Source: Dyadobacter subterraneus
Lineage (GTDB): Bacteria; Bacteroidota; Bacteroidia; Cytophagales; Spirosomataceae
Direction: 5' to 3'
Assembly: GCF_015221875.1 (NCBI RefSeq)
Contig: NZ_JACYGY010000001.1
Span: forward strand, 5,682,501-5,746,500
Length of the DNA stretch: 64,000 nucleotides
How positions within the stretch are numbered: position 1 is the first letter of the stretch; every line of letters starts with the position of its first letter. The position numbers and the translations under genes are program-made. Below the pieces are notes generated by a model. It had not been told where the DNA came from and did no database searches. It saw nothing but the letters and a program-made list of their open reading frames with translations. Shown here in pieces: positions 25,084-32,112 of this stretch.

Positions 25084-25542
25084 CTAAACCCCAAATTGCG
25101 TCAAATGATGATCCAGATGTTTGTAAAACATATTATTCCATTCCTGAATAGTTAATTTTCCAAATGAATGGGATTCTTTTCCATCGAAAAAATTCACACC
25201 TAAATCCTGTGTTTTCCTGATGTATTCAGTCAATCTCGCCTTTTCTGTTTCAAAATCCCTATCTCCTTTTATGACAAAATCAGGTGCCGTAGCGCTGTTT
25301 CTTTTGTAAGGAATTTCCGTTGTTACTTTATCCTTCACAAATGTTTTCAGAATAAATTTCATCAATTTTCCCGGTGGTTTGTGTTTATTATCAAACACAT
25401 ATTCGTAAGAAACACAGCAGTGAGCCAACATTTGCGCACCCGACATCTTTCCCCACAATGGCTGGGATTTGTCTGTAAGCTTGTCGATCCGGACAATTAC
25501 TTCTTCTGTTACCGGTTTTGTAAAAATATCGGGAAGGGCCAT
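25084..25542 (-). CDS. DUF1569/DinB-like protein
   Basis: A 152-residue cytoplasmic protein of the DinB-like four-helix fold. LWGKMSGAQMLAHCCVSYEYV carries the first His of the putative metal site, and YKHLDHHLTQFGV at the C-terminus supplies the others, the arrangement seen in DUF1569 and other DinB-like proteins. Functions in this superfamily include thiol transferases and damage-induced proteins, but none is established for this branch. It stands alone between the terminator at 25033 and a divergent-looking A+T-rich gap of about 90 bases. Confidence 0.75.
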   Translation of the reverse strand: MALPDIFTKPVTEEVIVRIDKLTDKSQPLWGKMSGAQMLAHCCVSYEYVFDNKHKPPGKLMKFILKTFVKDKVTTEIPYKRNSATAPDFVIKGDRDFETEKARLTEYIRKTQDLGVNFFDGKESHSFGKLTIQEWNNMFYKHLDHHLTQFGV

Positions 25543-25632
25543 ATTTATATTATTAGTGTTGTGAAATGATTTAAATTATCATAAGATATATGAATAATTT
25601 TACGACACCAAATTAAGATAAATATCTGATAT

Positions 25633-26358
25633 TTAATGTTTAGCAAATTGAAAACGATGCAAAACAGGCTCCGTTTTTAAAAGCAGCTGTCGGAATTCGT
25701 CTTCATTTTTAAATTCCAGCTGAGCAATGGTTTTGGACTCGTAGTGTATTTCAAAATTTTCTGGTTCGAATGGCCATGGCTCAACGGTAAGCATATTTTC
25801 TGTGGGTGCATGCAGCATGTAACACTGATTTCCCGGACCAGTACTTATTTCTATCTTCCGGTTTTCTGGCTGAATTAATTGCTGACAAATAATTAACGAA
25901 AGGGCATCACACCATTGAAGAATTGCATAGGCATGTTTGACCTCTTCCTCGCTACAAGCTGCAACTTTGATCCATTTCTTATCCAGTTTTTTTAAATTCT
26001 GACAATATTTTCTGGCAGCCAGATCCTCCGAATTTTCGTGCAGGAATTGAATGTGGCGGGAAATCAGCAATCCAATATACCTGCTTTTGAAAAGTGCCAT
26101 TTGAAGCAGCTCTTCACACTTTTTTTCTTCAAAATTTCTCATTTTAAAATTGAGAGGTCCGCCATTTTTATTGAGCAAACTTTCATCCCAGGAAAATTCA
26201 TTAAATGCATCATCGTGTTCAATAGTGGCTACAATCGTTTCCATCCAGAGTTCCGGATGAAGCTTTTCTTTCCAGTTAAAACATATTTGCCCGGCCAGTA
26301 GCCCATGTGCCCGCTGGGAAATAATATTCCAGCCATTTTCCTGATAGTTAACAATCAT
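25633..26358 (-). CDS. DUF3891-family protein
   Basis: A 241-residue protein starting at the ATG at 26358 (MIVNYQENGWNIIS); a TTG eleven codons further upstream is open but lacks the family start. The opening with ISQRAHGLLAGQICFNW and the following TIEHDDAFNEFSWDE match DUF3891, whose members start MIVxxxxxGWxxIxQxxHxxLAG and carry a His/Asp pair (EHDD) that suggests an HD-like metal site. The function is unknown. It is divergent from the glycosyltransferase gene at 26571. Confidence 0.75.
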   Translation of the reverse strand: MIVNYQENGWNIISQRAHGLLAGQICFNWKEKLHPELWMETIVATIEHDDAFNEFSWDESLLNKNGGPLNFKMRNFEEKKCEELLQMALFKSRYIGLLISRHIQFLHENSEDLAARKYCQNLKKLDKKWIKVAACSEEEVKHAYAILQWCDALSLIICQQLIQPENRKIEISTGPGNQCYMLHAPTENMLTVEPWPFEPENFEIHYESKTIAQLEFKNEDEFRQLLLKTEPVLHRFQFAKH

Positions 26359-26570
26359 AGTAGAGATAATAAATTCGGGACATCTATTCAAAAACTGTGC
26401 CCTGAAATAATCCTGTAATATGCGATTTAATCTCAGTTAGCCTTCACAATCAGCGAAAAAAGCGGGAATATATTTTGGCATAGTTTTTACAAATACTTGT
26501 CAAAATTATCCCTGACCGGTTATAATTTTTGTGAGCAGATATCTCTCAATTTTAATTGTTCAACTATTAT

Positions 26571-27749
26571 ATGGTACAAACTTTTTCTGAGGAAACAGCA
26601 GAATATGAGCCGGTTACGGCTTCATCTTTATTTTATACCATACCTCCTTCCCGCCAACTTAAATTATCGGTAATTTTACCGGTGAGAAATGAGCAGGACA
26701 ACTTGTTTAAAACACTGGAAGCACTTCGTAATCAAAAAGATAACGAAGGAAGACAACTTTCATATTCCAAATATGAGGTGTTGCTTTTGGCAAATAACTG
26801 TACGGATGACTCCGCAGAATTTGCCAGAACCTATCAAAAAACATATCCCGAATTCAGCCTCCATATTGAGGAAATCCAGCTGGCTCCTGACGTTGCCCAT
26901 ATCGGCACCGTTCGCAGGCTTTTGATGGATGCTGCATATAATCGCTTTGCGTTACTAAAACGGCCGCAAGGAATCATTGCAAGCACCGACAGTGATAGTG
27001 AGGTTGATAAAAATTGGGTTTTCAATACTATTGAAGAGATAAAAAAAGGGAATGATGTTGTAGGCGGCAGGATTCTGACACGTCCGGAAAACAGCCTTTC
27101 CCGGATTTATTATCTTCGTGATGTCACTTACAAACATCTGGTTTCCAAGGCAGAAGCCCTTTTAGACCCTGTTGATAACGATCCATGGCCACGACATTAC
27201 CAATGTTTTGGTGCAAGTTTCGCTGTTACGTGCAGAATTTATGATTTGTCGGGAAGGTTACCCGTAGTGCCTTTTCTTGAAGATATGGCTTTTCACAGGG
27301 CGCTTACCAGAATTGATGCCAAAATCAGATTAAGTCCGCTCGTGAAAGTCATTACTTCCACGCGTATCCAGGGCCGTGTAGATTTTGGATTTTCAATTCA
27401 GTTAAAACAATGGGGTGAAATGAATGAGGCGAGAGATCCTGTTATGGTAGAACAGGCAGGCGCTTTGTTCAAAAAATTGAAGGCTAAACGACTTCTTCGC
27501 CAATACTGGAATTGTGATTGCAGTCAAAAAGAGGCTCATTCAAACTTGCTTAATCTTGTAGCAGAAATTTTGCAACTGGATGCTTCCTGGCTGCATTGCC
27601 AAGTTTCAGAAGAAGTCTTTTTTGGTGTATTATGGGAAAAAATTGAGGACGAGCTGGAAAATGGGGAATGGATGCATATCTGGCCTAAAATGGATGTTGT
27701 GGATGTGATCAATGACCTCAAAACGAAGATTAAAGACTTACAGCATTAA
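26571..27749 (+). CDS. Glycosyltransferase family 2 of a small glycoconjugate cluster
   Basis: A 392-residue GT-A transferase from the ATG at 26571. LKLSVILPVRNEQDNLFKTLEAL is the donor-binding start, LLANNCTDDS the second motif, and IIASTDSDSEVDKNW holds the DxD metal site (about 148-150). FLEDMAFHRAL contains the ED pair typical of the catalytic base region. A C-terminal 100-residue extension is not part of the core GT2 fold. It is convergent with the methyltransferase-deacetylase-hydrolase-GT4 genes on the opposite strand, with which it probably forms one functional group. Confidence 0.85.
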   Translation: MVQTFSEETAEYEPVTASSLFYTIPPSRQLKLSVILPVRNEQDNLFKTLEALRNQKDNEGRQLSYSKYEVLLLANNCTDDSAEFARTYQKTYPEFSLHIEEIQLAPDVAHIGTVRRLLMDAAYNRFALLKRPQGIIASTDSDSEVDKNWVFNTIEEIKKGNDVVGGRILTRPENSLSRIYYLRDVTYKHLVSKAEALLDPVDNDPWPRHYQCFGASFAVTCRIYDLSGRLPVVPFLEDMAFHRALTRIDAKIRLSPLVKVITSTRIQGRVDFGFSIQLKQWGEMNEARDPVMVEQAGALFKKLKAKRLLRQYWNCDCSQKEAHSNLLNLVAEILQLDASWLHCQVSEEVFFGVLWEKIEDELENGEWMHIWPKMDVVDVINDLKTKIKDLQH

Positions 27750-27750
27750 A

Positions 27751-27783
27751 AAAACCGGAACTTACAGTTCCGGTTTTTTTTCA
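27751..27783. terminator. Convergent terminator carrying a stop codon in its loop
   Basis: AAAACCGGAAC (27751-27761) pairs with GTTCCGGTTTT (27767-27777), followed by a run of T. It stops the GT2 transcript. The loop bases 27762-27766 (TTACA) contain the complement of the TAA stop codon of the methyltransferase gene on the other strand, so both genes end within the same 33 bases. On the minus strand a T-run also follows the hairpin, so it should work in both directions. Confidence 0.85.
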
Positions 27784-28370
27784 AATAAATCCAAACGATA
27801 CTGATCTTCCCTTCTTCCGTAGAGGTGTATCAAAGGATCTGATTTTTCATTTCCCGCTGATTCAATAAAAAGCTCATGCACCTCATCCCCTGTTAAAGGA
27901 AATTCTTCTACAATCGGTGTCCAATGAACCATCAGTAAATGACCTTTTGGTAAAAGAGCATTAATCATTTTATCTTTTGTAATCGCCAGATCCTCCCTGC
28001 TTAAAAAATAACCAACTTCCGAAAATAGTATCAAATCAAAATTTTCATTTGGAAAGTTATTAGGAACAATCATTTCCCTGACTTCAACAGACTGGAAATC
28101 TACCAATCTTTTTCTGGCATTTTCTGTTGCAATTTCACTTGCATCAACGGCCAGCAAATGTTTACATCGCCTGGCCAGTTTTTCACTCAATACACCATTT
28201 GAACATCCGATTTCAAATGCGTTATCATAAACAGGATTGGGAATTGCGCGAAGCGTAGCCTCGTATTTTTCCCGTTCATAAGGACTGTTTTCAAAATCCC
28301 ATGGATCTTCATTTCGTTGATACATTTCGTTAAAAAACTCTGCATCAAGGGATTTGGTCGGCTTTTCCAT
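27762..28370 (-). CDS. NodS-like SAM-dependent methyltransferase
   Basis: A 202-residue class I methyltransferase. The opening YQRNEDPWDFENSPYEREKYEATL is the DPW..  S.YE..KY..TL signature of the NodS family, whose founding member N-methylates the deacetylated end of lipochitooligosaccharides. SAM motif I reads AFEIGCSNGVLSEKL and an acidic loop VDASEIA follows. LILFSEVGYFL is the motif IV region. It is followed on the minus strand, four bases upstream, by an LmbE-type deacetylase gene. Deacetylation followed by N-methylation of an amino sugar is therefore plausible, but this substrate is an inference. Confidence 0.85.
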   Translation of the reverse strand: MEKPTKSLDAEFFNEMYQRNEDPWDFENSPYEREKYEATLRAIPNPVYDNAFEIGCSNGVLSEKLARRCKHLLAVDASEIATENARKRLVDFQSVEVREMIVPNNFPNENFDLILFSEVGYFLSREDLAITKDKMINALLPKGHLLMVHWTPIVEEFPLTGDEVHELFIESAGNEKSDPLIHLYGRREDQYRLDLFEKKPEL

Positions 28371-28374
28371 AGTA

Positions 28375-29133
28375 TTATTTTATAGCAGATTCGAAGAATA
28401 ATTCCCTCGGAATATCAAAATGAGCAATCACTTCCGGCGTCAGCATAAAACCCTCCGGATCATCATCAATCATATGCGTAACCTGCGAAGTGTGCGCTGC
28501 CAGCGCTTTGTTTTTCATTTCCAATGTATCCTCAATATTGACCGTAAATTTTTTCATACGATCCAGCAATTCCATGTCTTCAGGATTTCCAAGCTCCCAT
28601 AGCCAAATCGGATATTCAATAAATCTCGGTTTCGTTTTTGTCTGATTTACAGCTTCGGACATAATTTTCCAGGTTGCCTGATGGTCACGATGCGGATCTT
28701 TTTGCCACGGAACAAATACCGTTTGCGGTTTTAGATCATCCATTATTTTTACAATCTTATCCACCGTTTCCTGAAACTGATTATCGTTTTCATGCGGTAC
28801 CTGTGTATCTTTTAACCGTAAAAACTCCATGTGGTCAACTTCTCCGCCAAGCGTTAATACAGCTTCTTTTGCTTCTTTTTCCCTAACTTTTGTTAACTTT
28901 TTCGCAGGATATTTCTTTGAGTTGGGATGTGACATACTTCCGTCACTGATAAACAAAAAATGAACCGGAATTCCATTTTTCCGCATCAGGGCAACTGTCC
29001 CTCCGCATCCGAGCGTTTCGTCATCCGGGTGAGGTGCAACAATTAAACTGGATCCAAATTCCTCCACATTTACACTTTTCATTTTGCCAATATGGCTATG
29101 CAATTCTGATATCTGATCCATAATGTGTGACAT
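28375..29133 (-). CDS. LmbE/PIG-L-family deacetylase
   Basis: A 252-residue zinc-dependent N-deacetylase. The hallmark IVAPHPDDETLGCGG provides the metal-binding His and catalytic Asp, and WQKDPHRDHQATW supplies the second metal-binding His (HxxH). LFISDGSMSHPN is the usual middle block. Family members deacetylate GlcNAc units linked to inositol, lipid or small molecules. The start ATG at 29133 has an alternative in-frame ATG four codons later. It lies four bases from the NodS-like gene and 48 from the hydrolase gene, so the three are probably cotranscribed. Confidence 0.9.
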   Translation of the reverse strand: MSHIMDQISELHSHIGKMKSVNVEEFGSSLIVAPHPDDETLGCGGTVALMRKNGIPVHFLFISDGSMSHPNSKKYPAKKLTKVREKEAKEAVLTLGGEVDHMEFLRLKDTQVPHENDNQFQETVDKIVKIMDDLKPQTVFVPWQKDPHRDHQATWKIMSEAVNQTKTKPRFIEYPIWLWELGNPEDMELLDRMKKFTVNIEDTLEMKNKALAAHTSQVTHMIDDDPEGFMLTPEVIAHFDIPRELFFESAIK

Positions 29134-29181
29134 TAGATGGGTTGATTAACAAATTAAAGACTGAGCTGCTTCCCAGATATT

Positions 29182-30399
29182 TCAAAGAGCAAATGCTTCG
29201 TCTTCCTGAACACTAAAACTTTTCTGATTGAAAGCCTTTTGCAATTCAACAGATATTAACTCCTGCCCCTCGGTTAAGGCTTTTGCAGAAGGCTGATGTA
29301 AAATGCGGCTCTTAATGCTAATAGCCGGATCCATATCCCATAATCCGGAATTATGCCAGTCGTCCAGATGATCCCAGTTCGGCCGGTCTATTACAGGATA
29401 AATACAGACTCCCCAAAAAGGAATTTCTTCCTTCAATATTTTCAAAACCTGTGTGGAAATGTATTTAATCCAAAGTGGACGATCTTTGCCGGGATGACTG
29501 GTTTCTGCCAAAACAATTGGCCTATTGTAACGCATATGCGCTTCATGAAGCAAATCCGAAAGCTCGCGTAAATAAGGATGAGGCACAGGATCATTCCAGC
29601 CAAGGATCTGATGCGGATTAAGAATCCATTGATTATTGTAATAATAATTAAACCCAAGAATATCCAGATATTCCGGCTTTCCTCCCAGTTCAGGACAAAT
29701 CCTGCCGCTCAACATATCCAGTGATTGGTATTGCAACTCGTGATGATTTTTGGCATCCTGGATTTCCCAGGGAGAGGCATCCCGCTTTGCGACAATATTA
29801 ACCAAGGGTTCTGTTGTCAAAATTCTTATTGTGGGATCTATCTCTTTAAGAGCTTTAACGCCAGCAATATATGCTCGCATATAAGAATACTTAACTTCCC
29901 ATCCATTGTGGTGACAATAAGGAGAAGTTCCGGCTACGTCACCACCAAGCCAGGACATGAAACTCACTTCATTAATTGGTGTTACAATTAGAGGCTCACT
30001 GTATCCCAAGGACTTATAGAATGTTGCAAAAGCACGGCACAGCGCCGCAAATCTTCCGGTAAAATGCGGATGAACAGGACTTAAATCATCAGGAAATCCA
30101 AAATGACAAATATCCCAGATTTGCTGAATACCGTTTTTCTTCCCTGCTTCAAGCATTATTTGGAAAGTGCTGAAATCGTAAATATGAGGTGTTTTTTCAA
30201 CCTGGCTCCATCGCAAGCCTTCACGAACTGTCTTAATATTAAATGTCCCCAGATTTTGATAATCCTGCTGTATAAGTTCAAGATGTGAGGTTACGTGAAG
30301 AAAATCAACACGGTTTCCAAAAGCATTTAATTGATCTGTACATTCAAATCCAGCCATCCAGAACGATTTAAACGGATTTTCGATCTTTTGATTAGACAT
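29182..30399 (-). CDS. Clan GH-A glycoside hydrolase-like protein (GH1-like)
   Basis: A 405-residue protein without a signal peptide, so probably cytoplasmic. It shows the (beta/alpha)8 features of clan GH-A: IKTVREGLRWSQVEK near residue 60, the acid/base Glu in TPINEVSF (about E144), and a nucleophile candidate in IVLAETSHPG near residue 300. The pattern of strand-end residues is closest to family 1 glycosyl hydrolases, but the sequence is short for GH1 and I cannot place it firmly. Neighbouring genes encode a deacetylase, a methyltransferase and glycosyltransferases, so it may trim or remodel the same glycoconjugate. Confidence 0.75.
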   Translation of the reverse strand: MSNQKIENPFKSFWMAGFECTDQLNAFGNRVDFLHVTSHLELIQQDYQNLGTFNIKTVREGLRWSQVEKTPHIYDFSTFQIMLEAGKKNGIQQIWDICHFGFPDDLSPVHPHFTGRFAALCRAFATFYKSLGYSEPLIVTPINEVSFMSWLGGDVAGTSPYCHHNGWEVKYSYMRAYIAGVKALKEIDPTIRILTTEPLVNIVAKRDASPWEIQDAKNHHELQYQSLDMLSGRICPELGGKPEYLDILGFNYYYNNQWILNPHQILGWNDPVPHPYLRELSDLLHEAHMRYNRPIVLAETSHPGKDRPLWIKYISTQVLKILKEEIPFWGVCIYPVIDRPNWDHLDDWHNSGLWDMDPAISIKSRILHQPSAKALTEGQELISVELQKAFNQKSFSVQEDEAFAL

Positions 30400-30431
30400 G
30401 AGTTATTACTGAATTGTTGTAAGTATTATTT

Positions 30432-31574
30432 CTATTCACCCGCAAGTGAAACCTGCGCTGTTTTACTTTCAAAAGTACTGGTCATAATCTCCATCATCGA
30501 ACGGAAAGTATTGTCCCAGCAATTATTTGCCAAAAACTCATCCACCTTGGTAAGCCAGGCTTCATTTTCCGGGCTGGCTAATAATGCTTCAATAGCGACA
30601 ATAAAATCATCCGCATCCACTCCTATGGAAACAAGTTTATTTTTAGCATAAGGCGTTACAACATCCCGGATTGCCGAAGAAACTACCGGCTTGCCACCTG
30701 CAAGATATTCCGGCGTTTTGGTAGGGCTTATAAACCGGGTGGATTCATTGAGTAAAAAAGGCACCAAAGCCACATCCCAGCCCGATAAATAAAGCGGAAG
30801 TTCTTCGTATTTTTTCGATCCCAAATAATGAATGTTCTTATTCTTTGGCAGTCCGGCAGGATCAATTTTGACAACCGGCCCAATAAGCATAATCTGCCAG
30901 TCTGGGCGCGCATCAGCAATATTTTTGATCAGATCTGTATCAAAACGTTCGTCAATTACGCCATAAAAGCCCAATTTTGGCCCATCAACGGCAGCCTGAT
31001 CAGCCGGTTCAACTTCCCGGGATCTTGCTTTTGCAAAATGCTTTTTATCTATACTGCTTTGAAACGGATGAATGTTATAATGCTGGTGTTTTTTTGCCTC
31101 GTAAAGTGATTGTCCACCGGTAAATACTACGTCCGCTTTGTTGAAAAGCCTTCTCTCCAAATCCTTTAAATCGTCGGGAGCAAATTTAAAAGCCGACAAC
31201 TCATCCATACAATCATAAACCGTCAGTCCGGGAACAATCTTGTACGAAAATTCAAGCGCCATCGGAGTATAATACCAGAACATGAAATCCTTGGTGTCCC
31301 GATTAACAAAAAATATATTTAACAGAGATTTGAGTTCTCTGTTAACTTCCACTTTATCCAATCCATGACGTAAATGGGGAACACAAACCCAAAGATTGGG
31401 AAGCCTTTCTGAAAAGCTGATAAAAGAATTTTCATACGATCCGAATATGGGTTCTTCAAGATAATAAACTGCTGAAAACTCAGAAAATCGCGTCATTAAA
31501 TGTTGTGGGCGCTGATATACGAAATCCCAACGTAAATGTGAAAAACACAGTAGGTTTTTAGGTAGTTTAATCAT
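30432..31574 (-). CDS. Glycosyltransferase, GT4-like (TuaH-like)
   Basis: A 380-residue GT-B transferase. The opening LLCFSHLRWDFVYQRPQHLMTRF is characteristic of a GT4-like subgroup that includes TuaH-type proteins and usually sits with the companion genes seen here. The donor-binding end reads FISPTKTPEYLAGGKPVVSS, with a Glu in the E-x7-E region. YDCMDELSAF in the first half is another subgroup mark. It is the promoter-proximal gene of the minus-strand cluster and is followed by the hydrolase gene after 32 bases. Confidence 0.85.
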   Translation of the reverse strand: MIKLPKNLLCFSHLRWDFVYQRPQHLMTRFSEFSAVYYLEEPIFGSYENSFISFSERLPNLWVCVPHLRHGLDKVEVNRELKSLLNIFFVNRDTKDFMFWYYTPMALEFSYKIVPGLTVYDCMDELSAFKFAPDDLKDLERRLFNKADVVFTGGQSLYEAKKHQHYNIHPFQSSIDKKHFAKARSREVEPADQAAVDGPKLGFYGVIDERFDTDLIKNIADARPDWQIMLIGPVVKIDPAGLPKNKNIHYLGSKKYEELPLYLSGWDVALVPFLLNESTRFISPTKTPEYLAGGKPVVSSAIRDVVTPYAKNKLVSIGVDADDFIVAIEALLASPENEAWLTKVDEFLANNCWDNTFRSMMEIMTSTFESKTAQVSLAGE

Positions 31575-32112
31575 AGTTGCCAGGAAATAAATAATCAGTT
31601 GTCAGTTGTTGATAAATAAAGTCTGAATCGTAACCATCCTTGTAAATGCACACACTTTTTCAGGAAGTAAAAAGTAAAACTTCCTTACATTTTCTGATTT
31701 TAATTCGATTTCAAGTCCATTGAGAGAAAAGACTTAAAATTCAAAGAATCAACATTAAATATTAAAGAAAGATAGCGTACACTGCCACCTGATCCCGTTA
31801 TGAACTTCCATTGTAATGTTACTGGTAACATCTTCCGGAATTTCACCTTTTAATCAGATTTTGAATGGATCAATTATAACAACTATGCCAAGAACGAATG
31901 GTTGTAAACCTCTTGAAAACAAGCCTGGCAAAAATCATTTTGGGGAATTTTTTGTGTACAGACTTACTCAGAAAACTTACCTGTTACATGCAAAATCCGG
32001 ACGCACAAAATGGTGAAAGAGCAATAACTATGCCATTCCGATTTTTGTATGTAACTGATAATGTTCTCATGATTTATTTCAGCCTTAACGTATGGATGTA
32101 ATTCTGAAATTC
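31575..32112. other. 538-base gap without a convincing gene; contains one palindrome
   Basis: No open frame here looks like a real protein. The right part must hold the end of the amidohydrolase transcript and the left part the promoter of the GT4 gene, but no TAnnTTTG box was found on the minus strand. The only clear structure is the near-perfect palindrome at 31816-31831. Confidence 0.5.
31816..31831. promoter_or_regulatory. Palindrome, possible operator
   Basis: ATGTTAC-TG-GTAACAT: two 7-base half-sites in inverted orientation with a 2-base centre. It lies about 240 bases upstream of the GT4 gene start. It has no T-tract, so it is not a terminator. A binding site for a dimeric regulator is one possibility; chance is another. 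Confidence 0.3.

Noticed and set aside
31816..32101. Two overlapping frames of 66 and 67 codons in the gap left of the amidohydrolase gene
   Set aside because: Composition is not protein-like, no start signals, and they overlap each other in different frames.
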